From JBFWQM01 sp050249455 (lineage in GTDB: Bacteria > Pseudomonadota > Alphaproteobacteria > MPNO01 > VGEU01): 24,691 nt of DNA. The DNA is taken from assembly GCA_050249455.1 (NCBI GenBank), contig JBFWQM010000060.1, positions 1 to 24,691 on the forward strand, written 5' to 3'. Positions 15,624-23,117 of the stretch are shown piece by piece. Under the pieces are notes generated by a model. That model did no database searches, was not told the origin of the DNA, and saw nothing but the letters and a program-made list of their open reading frames with translations. Position 1 is the first letter of the stretch. Every line of letters begins with the position of its first letter. The position numbers and the translations under genes were made by a program.

Positions 15624-15638
15624 GACAGGGGCGTCGCG

Positions 15639-16445
15639 TTGATCGAGATACAGAACGTCAGTCACCGCTTCGAGCGCCGCGACGGCGCCGGGCTGCTCGT
15701 CCTCGACGACGTGTCGCTGAGCATCGGCGACGGCAAGTTCGTCTCCTTCCTGGGGCCGTCCGGCTGCGGGAAGACGACGCTGCTGCGCATCTGCAACGGG
15801 CTGGTGCGGCCGGCATCGGGCCAGATCCTGATCGACGGCAAGCCGGTCAACGGCCCGGCGCGCGACCGCGCCATGGTGTTCCAGGAGTTCAACCTGATGC
15901 CGTGGCGCACGGCGCAGCGCAACATCGAACTGGCGCTGGAGTTCCAGGGCAAGGAGCGCGGCCGCCGCCCCGCCGCGGCGCGCGACGCGCTCCGCCTGGT
16001 CGGCCTCGGCGGCTTCGAGCGCTATTTCCCGCACCAGCTCTCCGGCGGCATGAAGCAGCGGGTCGGCATCGCGCGCGCGCTGTGCACCAACCCCGATTAC
16101 CTGTTCATGGACGAGCCATTCGGCGCGCTCGATCCGCAGATCCGCGAGATCATGCAGGTCGAGCTCCTGAAGCTCCTGGAGGCCGAGAAGCGCAGCGTCG
16201 TCTTCGTCACCCACAGCGTCGACGAGGCGATCTTCCTGTCCGACCAGATCGTGATGTTCTCCGCCCGGCCCGGCCGCATCCTCGCCACGCTCGACATCGA
16301 GCTGCCCAAGCCGCGCTGGTCGACCGACGAGGAGATCAAGGCCTCGGCCAAGTTCGTCGCCTACCGCAAGGAGGTCTGGCACCTGCTCAAGCGCGAGGTG
16401 CAGCAGGCGATGGACGAGGAGTCCGAGGCGCGCGCCGCGAGCTGA
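15639..16445 (+). CDS. ABC transporter ATP-binding protein, NitT/TauT (SsuB/TauB-like) family
   Basis: A 268-residue ATPase energising the importer of this operon. All motifs are intact: Walker A GPSGCGKT (39-46), Q-loop Gln82 in VFQEFNL, signature LSGGMKQ (134-140), Walker B LFMDE (155-159), D-loop GALD and switch His192 in VTHSVDEA. The start codon is TTG. It is the only possible start, because the upstream in-frame codons run straight back through GCG GTC GGC AGG GAC to the TAG stop of the M24 gene, and the N-terminus MIEIQNVSHRF is in the usual register. The weak start, 15 nt after that stop, suggests re-initiation and modest expression. The gene ends 5 bp from the stop of an oppositely transcribed gene. 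Confidence 0.96.
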   Translation: MIEIQNVSHRFERRDGAGLLVLDDVSLSIGDGKFVSFLGPSGCGKTTLLRICNGLVRPASGQILIDGKPVNGPARDRAMVFQEFNLMPWRTAQRNIELALEFQGKERGRRPAAARDALRLVGLGGFERYFPHQLSGGMKQRVGIARALCTNPDYLFMDEPFGALDPQIREIMQVELLKLLEAEKRSVVFVTHSVDEAIFLSDQIVMFSARPGRILATLDIELPKPRWSTDEEIKASAKFVAYRKEVWHLLKREVQQAMDEESEARAAS

Positions 16446-16450
16446 TCCGC

Positions 16451-16858
16451 TCAGCAACCGCCCGGTCGCGCATAGAGCGCGACCTCGATCCGCGCCTCGC
16501 CGACCGGACGCCACTCCTCGTGGACGGCGACCTGCGGCCGCGGCCGATCCGTCGCCTGCAGCGCCGCCACCGCATCGGCGACGCGCCCGATGATCGCGGG
16601 ATCGTAGTCGCTCGCCGACGCCGCGGCGCCGGCCGCGCCCGGGCGCACCGCCGCGACGCGGACGAACACCTCGGCGCGGGTCGACAGATCGACCCCGGCG
16701 TGGCGCAGCGCCGGTGCGATGCGGTCGATCCAGGCGGCGCCGGCGGCGAGCGATGGTCCGCCGTCCGCCGGCGCCGGGAACTCGAGGCGCGCCACGAGCA
16801 CCAGCGCGACGGCATCGGCCATCGGCACCGGGATGGGCGGCATCGGATCGCCGGTCAC
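16451..16858 (-). CDS. Small protein, possibly RidA (YjgF/YER057c)-like
   Basis: About 130-135 residues. The reading frame from GTG 16858 (or ATG 16843, which gives MPPIPVPMADAVALV) begins right after the stop of the ABC ATPase at 16862-17941, so it would be the last gene of that operon. The segment AWIDRIAPALRHAGVDLSTRAEVFVRVAA and the end GEARIEVALYA resemble the dimer-forming helix and final strand of RidA-type enamine/imine deaminases. The conserved Arg of that family cannot be placed with confidence, so the assignment is tentative. RidA-like genes often accompany transport and amine-catabolic operons. The protein is Ala-rich and could be an unrelated hypothetical; a coding region is favoured by position and by its reasonable amino-acid composition. 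Confidence 0.5.
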   Translation of the reverse strand: MTGDPMPPIPVPMADAVALVLVARLEFPAPADGGPSLAAGAAWIDRIAPALRHAGVDLSTRAEVFVRVAAVRPGAAGAAASASDYDPAIIGRVADAVAALQATDRPRPQVAVHEEWRPVGEARIEVALYARPGGC

Positions 16859-16861
16859 CGC

Positions 16862-17941
16862 CTACGATCCCGCCGGGAAGACGCGCAGCGCCGCCGCCGG
16901 CAGCTCCACCGTGACGGCCGCGCCGACCGGCAGCGGATCGACGGCGTCCAGCCGCAGCGCATGGCCCTGCATGTCCAGTTGGTAGACGTTGGTGCCGCCG
17001 AGATAGGTCCGCTCGCCGACTGTGGCGGCGACCCGGTTGCCGCCGGCCTCGCCCGGGACGATCCGCGCACGCTCCGGCCGCAACCCGACGATGACCTCGC
17101 GCGCCGCGATACCGGCGGTGTCGGCCGCCAGCGTGCCGAGCGGCGTGCGGACGCTGCCCGGCTGGACGATCTCGCCCGGCAGGAAGCTCATCGGCCCGAA
17201 GAACTCCGCCACCTCGCGGCTGACCGAACGATCGTAGAGCGCGTCGGGGGTGCCGCGCTGCAGGAGCTCGCCGCCGCGCATCAGCGCCATCTCGTCGGCC
17301 AGCGCCATCGCCTCGACCTGGTCGTGGGTGACGTAGATGACGGTGGTGCCGTAGTGCCGCACGACCTCCTTGATCTGGTTGCGCACGTCCTCGCGCAGCC
17401 GGGCGTCGAGGTTGCTCATCGGCTCGTCCATGAGCAGGAGGTCGGTCGACACCGCGATCGCGCGCGCCAGCGCGACGCGCTGCTGCTGGCCGCCCGACAG
17501 GTTGGGCGCCGGCCGGTCGGCGTGGTCGGAGAGGCCGACGATGGCGAGCGCCTCCGACACCTTGCGCGCGCACTCGGCGACGGACATCCGGCGGCGGCCG
17601 TGGCGCAGCGGCAGCGCCACGTTGTCGGCGACGGTCAGGTGCGGCCAGATGGCGTAGGACTGGAACACCATGCCGATGCCGCGCGCCTGCGGCGGCACGA
17701 AGACGCCGGTCGCGGCGGAGAAGACGGTACGTCCGTCGATCCGGATCTCGCCCTCGTCGGGCCGCTCGAGGCCGGCGACGGTGCGCATCAGGGTGGTCTT
17801 GCCCGACCCGCTGTCGCCGACCAGGACGAAGAAGCGGCCGGGCGCGATGTCGAGGTCGACGGCGCGCAGCGCCGTCACTTCGCGGCCGTTCTCGGCGGCA
17901 AAGCGCTTGGTCACCCGTTCGATCGCGACTTGGTAGCTCAT
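16862..17941 (-). CDS. ABC transporter ATP-binding protein, iron(III)/polyamine (FbpC/PotA-like) type with TOBE domain
   Basis: A 359-residue ATPase, the length expected for the CUT/FbpC group. Walker A GDSGSGKT (42-49), Q-loop Gln94 (VFQSYAIWPHLTV), signature LSGGQ (148-152), Walker B LLMDE (169-173), D-loop SNLDA and switch His206 (VTHDQVEAMALAD) are all present. The C-terminal 90 residues form the TOBE regulatory/substrate domain (GLRPERARIV, LGGTNVYQL). QSYAIWPHLTV is typical of ferric-ion and putrescine/spermidine transporters. The start lies one base after the permease stop, so the genes are tightly coupled. With the two-domain permease and binding protein upstream it forms a complete importer. 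Whether the cargo is iron, a polyamine or another compound cannot be decided from the ATPase. Confidence 0.95.
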   Translation of the reverse strand: MSYQVAIERVTKRFAAENGREVTALRAVDLDIAPGRFFVLVGDSGSGKTTLMRTVAGLERPDEGEIRIDGRTVFSAATGVFVPPQARGIGMVFQSYAIWPHLTVADNVALPLRHGRRRMSVAECARKVSEALAIVGLSDHADRPAPNLSGGQQQRVALARAIAVSTDLLLMDEPMSNLDARLREDVRNQIKEVVRHYGTTVIYVTHDQVEAMALADEMALMRGGELLQRGTPDALYDRSVSREVAEFFGPMSFLPGEIVQPGSVRTPLGTLAADTAGIAAREVIVGLRPERARIVPGEAGGNRVAATVGERTYLGGTNVYQLDMQGHALRLDAVDPLPVGAAVTVELPAAALRVFPAGS

Positions 17942-17942
17942 C

Positions 17943-19700
17943 TCACATCGCCATGCTGCGTCGGCCCGTTGCGTACCAGTAGATCAGCACAAGGGGCATG
18001 AACACCGCCAGCATCACCAGGGTCACGGCGGCCGCCGCCCCCATGCCGCCGGCGGTCCACAGGTTCCACACCACGATCGGCAGGGTCACGCTCTGCGGGT
18101 TGAACAGCACCGCGGCGACCGTGAGCTCGCGGTAGGTCACCAGCGCCGTCCACAGCCAGATCGCCATGATCGCCGGCAGGACGATCGGCACGAAGATGCG
18201 CATCATGACGCTGCGGATCGACATGCCGCTGACGTAGCCGGCCTCCTCGATCTCGCGGTGGACCTGCATCAGGGCGCTGTTGAGCACGCGGCTGCACAGG
18301 GTCATGCGCTCGACCACGTAGACGACCGCGATCAGCCACACCGTGCCGTAGATCGGGATGATGTCGCCGAGCACGAACAGCGCGCCGATCAGCGCAGCCA
18401 CCCCGAGCACGATCGCCGGCATCGCGTGCGGCAGGAACACCAGGAACTCGTAGGCAAAGCGCCAGCGGCTCGCCGAGCGCACGACCACCCAGGCGACGGG
18501 CACCGCGAGCACGATCGAGACCGTCGGCACGACCAGCATCAGGAGCGCCGTGTTCGTGGTCGCGCGCAGGATCATCGACCAGTCGAGCCGCTCGAACTGG
18601 CGGAACGACAGCCGCTCCAGCGCCTGCAGCGACGGCGGCTGCAGGAACTCGCTGAGCGAGGCCCACACGACCAGCAGCAGCGGCAGGCCGATCGCAAGCA
18701 GCAGGTAGAACGCGCAGAAGCCCCAGCCGGCATGCCGCCAGCGGCCCAGCGGCACCGGCTGCGGCCGGTAGCCGCGTCCGGTGACGACCGCATAGCGCTC
18801 GGAATGGCGGATGAAGCGGCTGTACCACCACGTCACCAGGACGGCGAGGAAGAACATCATGGTGCCGACGGCGGCCGGGATGCCGTATTGTGGCGTGCTC
18901 TCCGGGTTGAGCGTCTTGACGTAGATCAGCGTCGAGAACGTGTAGACCCGGTTGGCAAGGCCGATCACCGCCGGAACGTCGAACGCCGCGATCCCGACGA
19001 CGAAGACGAAGATCGCGGCCGCCATGAGCGACGGCGCCATCAGCGGCAGGGTCACCCGGCGGAACATCTGGAAGCGGCTCATGCCGTGGACCTCGGCCGC
19101 TTCCTCCAGCACCGGGTTCATGGCGCGGAAGGCGGACGCCGTCATGATGAAGGCCAGCGGGGCGAGCGACAGGCCCTCGACCGCGCCCATGCCCCAGATG
19201 TTGGCGACGCTCAGCGCGACGCCGGGATCGCCGGTCAGTCGCTGCAACCAGATGTTCACGAAGCCGATCCGGGGATGCAGCAGCAGCATCCAACCCATCG
19301 CGACGAAGAACGTCGGGATGATGACCCCGATCATCATCAGCGCGTAGAGCAGCGGCTTGCCGGGCAGGTCGGACCGCTCGGCCAGCCAGGCGATCGGCAC
19401 CCCGAACAGGAACGCGACCACGACGGTGACCACGGCGAAGATCAGGGTGTTGGCGAGCGCGCGGTAGGTGAAGGCGTCGGCGTAGACGGCGACGTAGTGG
19501 CCGAGCGTGTAGACGACCTGGCCGCTAGGCAGGCTGTCGACGAAGCTCGACCACAGCACGATCGCGACCAGGCCGACCACGACCGCCGGCACGACCGCGG
19601 CGGCCGCGAACATGAGAAATCGCTCGCGCGGCAGCCGGCCGCGAATGCCGCGGCGCGCCGGGGCGACGGGCTCGGCCGCCGCGGTTGCAACCTCCGCCAT
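17943..19700 (-). CDS. ABC transporter permease with two fused membrane domains, iron(III) (FbpB/AfuB-like) type
   Basis: A 585-residue inner-membrane protein with about twelve hydrophobic spans in two homologous halves. Each half has an ATPase-coupling EAA loop: EEAAEVHGMSRFQMFRRV (about 190-210, then LPLMAPSLMAA) and EIEEAGYVSGMSIRSVMMRI (about 480-500, then VPIVLPAIMA). Fusion of two permease domains in one chain is characteristic of the ferric-iron ABC family, and related fused permeases also serve phosphonate or organic cargo. The ATG at 19700 follows an Ala-rich, Arg-containing cytoplasmic tail. The gap to the binding-protein stop is 36 nt. An upstream ribosome binding site is poor, so translation may depend on the upstream gene. 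Confidence 0.95.
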   Translation of the reverse strand: MAEVATAAAEPVAPARRGIRGRLPRERFLMFAAAAVVPAVVVGLVAIVLWSSFVDSLPSGQVVYTLGHYVAVYADAFTYRALANTLIFAVVTVVVAFLFGVPIAWLAERSDLPGKPLLYALMMIGVIIPTFFVAMGWMLLLHPRIGFVNIWLQRLTGDPGVALSVANIWGMGAVEGLSLAPLAFIMTASAFRAMNPVLEEAAEVHGMSRFQMFRRVTLPLMAPSLMAAAIFVFVVGIAAFDVPAVIGLANRVYTFSTLIYVKTLNPESTPQYGIPAAVGTMMFFLAVLVTWWYSRFIRHSERYAVVTGRGYRPQPVPLGRWRHAGWGFCAFYLLLAIGLPLLLVVWASLSEFLQPPSLQALERLSFRQFERLDWSMILRATTNTALLMLVVPTVSIVLAVPVAWVVVRSASRWRFAYEFLVFLPHAMPAIVLGVAALIGALFVLGDIIPIYGTVWLIAVVYVVERMTLCSRVLNSALMQVHREIEEAGYVSGMSIRSVMMRIFVPIVLPAIMAIWLWTALVTYRELTVAAVLFNPQSVTLPIVVWNLWTAGGMGAAAAVTLVMLAVFMPLVLIYWYATGRRSMAM

Positions 19701-19736
19701 CGGCTGCGGATTCCGCCGGACGGGACGGCCTGGGAG

Positions 19737-20828
19737 CTAGTGCCGCGCCTCGCGGAAGATCTTGCTCACCGCGGCCACCACCTGGTCGCGGTCCTTCTGC
19801 GCCAGCAGCTTGTGGATGTGCATGTCGTCGAGCGGCTTGCCGGCTTCCTTGCTCGCCGCCTCCAGCGCCTTGGCGGACTGGCTGCCGGGCAGGTAGTTGA
19901 GGTCCTCGCCCTGGTTCTTGAGCAGGACCGCCTGGCCGTCCGGCGTCAGCACCCAGGCCACGAACAGCTTGGCGAGCGTGGGGCTCTGCGCGTGCTTGGG
20001 GACACCGAACCACCAATGGTCGATCTGCAGCATGTCGAGCGGGATGTTCTGGCCCAGCGGCGCGCCGCGCTCCATCGTCAGGCGCACGATGCCGGGCTCG
20101 CACTCAATCGCGAACAGCCAGAACTCGCCGCTGGTCATGCGCTCGACCTCGCCGCAGCGGATCAGGCCGCCGACGTTGGCCGACAGCTTGCGGGCGAAGT
20201 CGATCACCTTCTCGCTGTTCCAGTCCGGGTGCCCGGCGAGCGGGCCGAAGCCGGCGGCGTAGGGGGTGGAGGCGATGCGGCCCTTCCACTTCGGGTCCAG
20301 CAGGTCGCTCAGCCGCTTGGGCGCATCCGCCGGCTTCACGAAATTGGTGTTGTAGACGATGGTGGTCGCGCGCCCGACGAAGCTGATCAGCGTGGACGCC
20401 GGCGACACCATGACCTTGAGCGTCTCGGCGTCGATGTGCGGCGCCAGGCTCGCCCAGTCTACCGGCATCAGGATGTCGCGCGCGGTGTAGAACGAGGTCT
20501 GGCCGATGCCGGCCAGCGCGATGTCGGTGAACGCCTTGTGGCCGGCGGCGTGCTCCTCGCCCAGCTTGTTGGCCAAAGCCGGGAAGCTCAGGCCGGGCGT
20601 GAAGTCGAACTTCACCGACAGGCCATAGTGCTTGTTGAAGCCCGCCTCGAACCGCCGCGCGCCCTCGGCGCCGCCCAGGGTCGAGCCGCCCCAGGTCAGG
20701 CGCAGCGTGCGTTCGGCCTTCGCCGTATCCAACAGCGCGCGGGCGGCAGGCGGCACGTCGGCGGCAGTCGCCGCGGCCGCGAACGCGACGGCGGCAGCCG
20801 CGATCAGCCCCAGGATCGAGGTCTTCAT
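19737..20828 (-). CDS. ABC transporter substrate-binding protein, iron(III)/polyamine-like (SBP family 1/PotD-FbpA type)
   Basis: Periplasmic receptor of 363 residues. The signal peptide (1-23) MKTSILGLIAAAAVAF ends in ATAADV. Mature-domain features: AERTLRLTWGGST, RRFEAGFNKHYGLSVKFDFTPG, TDIALAG, STLISFVGRATTIVYNTNFVKPADAPKRLSDLLDPKWKGRIASTPY in successive blocks, and AKLFVAWVLTPDGQAVL. The segment YNTNFVKPADAPKRLSDLLDP is typical of this fold (extracellular solute-binding proteins of the iron or spermidine type). A paired Tyr-Tyr ferric-binding motif, as in FbpA, is not obvious near the C-terminus, so an organic ligand is quite possible. It is followed by its permease and ATPase and preceded 26 nt upstream by a small cupin gene in the same direction. 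Confidence 0.93.
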   Translation of the reverse strand: MKTSILGLIAAAAVAFAAAATAADVPPAARALLDTAKAERTLRLTWGGSTLGGAEGARRFEAGFNKHYGLSVKFDFTPGLSFPALANKLGEEHAAGHKAFTDIALAGIGQTSFYTARDILMPVDWASLAPHIDAETLKVMVSPASTLISFVGRATTIVYNTNFVKPADAPKRLSDLLDPKWKGRIASTPYAAGFGPLAGHPDWNSEKVIDFARKLSANVGGLIRCGEVERMTSGEFWLFAIECEPGIVRLTMERGAPLGQNIPLDMLQIDHWWFGVPKHAQSPTLAKLFVAWVLTPDGQAVLLKNQGEDLNYLPGSQSAKALEAASKEAGKPLDDMHIHKLLAQKDRDQVVAAVSKIFREARH

Positions 20829-20854
20829 GGCGGTCCGGATTCCCTTGTCTTCGG

Positions 20855-21307
20855 TTAGCGCTTCTTCGGCGTCGGCAGCGGCTGGAGCTCGAGGTCTTCC
20901 CGGATGTACATGACCAGCACGAAGACTTCCGGAGGATGGCCGATGTTGCGGTGGGCGATGCCCTTGGGGAAGTAGATGAACTGGCCCGGCTCCTGCGAAA
21001 CCGTGCCGTTCTCGGTCTCGACCGTCCGCGAGCCGACGTGGGTGAAGTGAAGCTCGCCGTGCGTCATGCTGCGGTGCCAGAAATCCTGGCCGGTCGCAAG
21101 GTTGCTGACCTCCATCAGGAACGACTGGCTCTTGGTCGCGAACACCACCGGCGGCGGGCCGTCAGGCCCGACCCTGTAGTTCTTCAGGTACTCGCGGGGA
21201 TCGACCATGATCGGCTTGATCGGCCCGCGCCCGGTGTCCTTCGGGGATTCGGGGCGCGGCACGATGATGCGCACGCCGTCTTCGAACGTGATGTGTTCTT
21301 CGATCAT
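20855..21307 (-). CDS. Small cupin-domain protein at the head of the iron/polyamine-type ABC operon
   Basis: A 150-residue single-cupin protein, cytoplasmic (no signal peptide). The metal-site candidates are His78 (FWHRS), His83 and Glu85 (THGELHF), and His119 in FPKGIAHRN, with PGQFIYFPKG forming cupin motif 2. The block VETENGTVSQEPGQ...FPKGIAHRN is very like VETEFGVYQMKPGD...IPEGIAHRS in the double cupin at 13282-14376, so the two may share ancestry or a related ligand. The ATG at 21307 has AGGAG about 10 nt upstream. It is the first gene of the operon, with a good promoter candidate 45 nt ahead. A role in processing or sensing the imported compound is likely, and its chemistry is unknown. 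Confidence 0.9.
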   Translation of the reverse strand: MIEEHITFEDGVRIIVPRPESPKDTGRGPIKPIMVDPREYLKNYRVGPDGPPPVVFATKSQSFLMEVSNLATGQDFWHRSMTHGELHFTHVGSRTVETENGTVSQEPGQFIYFPKGIAHRNIGHPPEVFVLVMYIREDLELQPLPTPKKR

Positions 21308-21351
21308 CGCTCAATCACTCCTGCGGGACCGGCATGCCAAGCCGAACGATC

Positions 21352-21381
21352 ATTCTATATGGATCGAAGGCCCGCTCGCAA
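21352..21381 (-). promoter_or_regulatory. Promoter candidate for the cupin-ABC operon
   Basis: On the minus strand, TTGCGA (21381-21376, four of six) is followed after 18 nt by TAGAAT (21357-21352, five of six), embedded in the AT-rich stretch CATATAGAATGATC. The start would lie about 38 nt before the cupin ATG at 21307. It lies in the 87-bp gap after the GST gene, indicating that the cupin/ABC genes have their own promoter even though they point the same way as the GST. Confidence 0.5.
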
Positions 21382-21394
21382 TCCCTCCAGCGCG

Positions 21395-22024
21395 TCACGC
21401 CGCGCCCTTGCGGAACCCGATGTTGGGATCCTCCGGCGGGATGACGTTGTTGACGAACGCGGGACGGGCAAGCAGTCGCTGGTACCACGCCTCGATGTTC
21501 GGCATCCGCGGGCGCTCGATGTTCAGGATGAACCAGCGATAGGTCACGATGCCGACTGGGATGTCGCCCATGGTGAAGCGATCGCCGGCGAGGTAGGGCT
21601 GCGTCGCCAGCAGCGCCTCGACCGGGCTCATCACCTCCACCAGCGCGCGCGAGTGGAAGTCGACCGTCTTGGCATCGATCGTCTCGCGCATCAGCGGGTG
21701 GATGTGCACGCGAACGGTCGAGAGCTGGTAGTCCATCCAGCGGTCCGCGTCGGCACGCTGCACCGGGTCGGTCGGCCACAGGGTGCCGCGGCCGTGCTTC
21801 TCCGCTAGGTAGCGGGCGATGGCGTTGCCTTCCCACAGGACGACGCCGTCGTCCTCGATCACCGGCACCGACCCCGTCGCCTTCGCTGCCAGGTAGGCGC
21901 CGTCGCGCCCCTGTGTCAGCGGCGGGCGGTCGCCGGGCACCTCGAACGGCAGGCCGAGCTCGCCGGCGCACCACAACACCTTCTGGACATTGGCAACGCT
22001 GCGCTTGCCCCAGATCTTCAGCAT
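21395..22024 (-). CDS. Glutathione S-transferase family protein
   Basis: A 209-residue cytosolic GST. The N-terminal thioredoxin-like domain (1-78) has KIWGKRSVANVQKVLWCAGELGLPFEV, with Ser9 or Asn12 in the position that activates glutathione in bacterial and theta-like enzymes, the cis-Pro motif GSVPVIEDDG and the glutathione gamma-Glu-binding WEGNAIARYLA. The all-helical C-terminal domain (about 90-205) includes PYLAGDRFTMGDIPVGI, the usual N-capping box. Such enzymes conjugate or reductively remove leaving groups from electrophilic aromatics or isomerise ring-cleavage products. The gene starts 7 nt after the TAXI receptor stop. Its ribosome binding site AAGGAG overlaps that stop, so the two genes are co-translated. 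The substrate is unknown. Confidence 0.94.
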   Translation of the reverse strand: MLKIWGKRSVANVQKVLWCAGELGLPFEVPGDRPPLTQGRDGAYLAAKATGSVPVIEDDGVVLWEGNAIARYLAEKHGRGTLWPTDPVQRADADRWMDYQLSTVRVHIHPLMRETIDAKTVDFHSRALVEVMSPVEALLATQPYLAGDRFTMGDIPVGIVTYRWFILNIERPRMPNIEAWYQRLLARPAFVNNVIPPEDPNIGFRKGAA

Positions 22025-22031
22025 CTCGTCG

Positions 22032-23000
22032 TCACTCCTTGGGCGGCCACTGGCCGATCTCGTTGTAGAACTTGATCGCGCCGGGGTGATAGGGCGCGTC
22101 GTTGGGCTCGTTCATCCGCTTCGGATCGAAGCGCGCGAAGATGGGCGTGATCGCCACCAGGGCGTCGCGGCTGCCGTGGACCAGCTTGACGATGTTGTAG
22201 ACGAGGTCTTCCGGCACCTGGGCGTTGGTGGCCAGGAAGAAGCTGTAGCCCATCACCGGCGTCCGCTCGACGATGCCGACGTTGCCCGGCGCCGGATCGT
22301 ACCAGATCGGCTGTGCGCGCAGGACCTTCTGCATCCGCGCGACGGCGTCCGGCGCGGTGTCGATCGGCAGGAAGCGCACGCCGCCGCGCGCGGCGAGCTC
22401 GGCATTGGCCTTCTGGATCTGAGCGATGCCGATGCCGCCGGACGCCACGTCCACCCGGCCCGCGGCAAGGAAGTCCATGCCGGCAAGCTGGTTGATCGCG
22501 GGCACGTCCTTCATGTCGGCCGGGGTGAGCCCGCCGTTGGCGAGCAGCGCCGCCTGGGTCACCCGTGCGGTGGTCATTCCGGCATAGCCGGTCGGGATGC
22601 GCATCCCCTTGATGTCGGGAATCTTCTTCGCCGGCGAGTCCATCGGGACGACGAGGCCGAGCGGCAGCGGGAAGTTGATCGACACCAGCCGCAGGTTCTT
22701 GTTCGGCTTGCCCTCGAACTGGACCGCGCCGTTGTAGGCCGTCTGCACCTCGTCGACGTTGATCGCGGCGAAGTTGATCTCGTTGGTGTTGAGCAGCGGG
22801 ATGAAGGTCGAGCTTCCGGCGGTCGGCTGCACGCGGACCTGGAGCCCGAGCTTGTCGGAAACCACCTTCGCCAGCGCCGTGCTCGAGGTGAAGGAGAGCG
22901 AGCCCTGCGGATTGCTGCCGAAGACCCAGATGTCGGCCGCGACCGCCGGCGCCGTCGCCAGGCCGAATGCCGTCGCCAAGGCCGTTAGGGTACGAACCAT
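22032..23000 (-). CDS. TAXI-family TRAP transporter substrate-binding protein (third copy)
   Basis: Periplasmic receptor of 322 residues. The signal peptide (1-22) MVRTLTALATAFGLATAP ends in AVAADIW. The ATG at 23000 is chosen because GGGGAGG lies 5 nt upstream and it opens the signal peptide directly; an in-frame ATG at 23039 would add 13 charged residues. Conserved blocks NPQGSLSFTSSTALAKVV, QPTAGSSTFIPLLNTNEINFA, DSPAKKIPDIKGMRIPTGYAGMTT and PGAIKFYNEIGQWPP make it a clear paralogue of the receptor at 7683-8654. No TRAP membrane gene adjoins it. It may use the fused permease at 5652 or one outside the window. It is coupled to the GST gene and divergent from the Rieske oxygenase. Confidence 0.94.
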   Translation of the reverse strand: MVRTLTALATAFGLATAPAVAADIWVFGSNPQGSLSFTSSTALAKVVSDKLGLQVRVQPTAGSSTFIPLLNTNEINFAAINVDEVQTAYNGAVQFEGKPNKNLRLVSINFPLPLGLVVPMDSPAKKIPDIKGMRIPTGYAGMTTARVTQAALLANGGLTPADMKDVPAINQLAGMDFLAAGRVDVASGGIGIAQIQKANAELAARGGVRFLPIDTAPDAVARMQKVLRAQPIWYDPAPGNVGIVERTPVMGYSFFLATNAQVPEDLVYNIVKLVHGSRDALVAITPIFARFDPKRMNEPNDAPYHPGAIKFYNEIGQWPPKE

Positions 23001-23117
23001 GTCTGCCTCCCCGTTTTTTTCGTCGCGCGAATAGTGCATTCCTTTCGGCTCGACACAAGCCCGCTGCGCAGAATACCGTCACGAAAGTCGGCCGCTCGGT
23101 GTCCTTGAGGAGGTCCC

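Noticed and set aside
14055..17573. Minus-strand open frame of about 1170 codons
   Set aside because: It runs antisense to the bicupin, M24 and SsuB-like genes and, in the wrong frame, through the real ATPase at 16862-17941. The long frame is a product of high GC.
15275..18001. Plus-strand open frame of about 900 codons
   Set aside because: Out of frame with the M24 and ATPase genes and antisense to the iron-type ATPase; its composition is low-complexity Arg/Ala/Gly.
18258..20858. Plus-strand open frame of about 866 codons
   Set aside because: Antisense to the two-domain permease and its binding protein; rich in His, Asp, Arg and Gln as expected for the complement of membrane-protein codons.
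23014..23020. Run of seven T as a terminator
   Set aside because: It has no stem before it and lies in the leader between two divergently transcribed genes, so it is unlikely to end a transcript.
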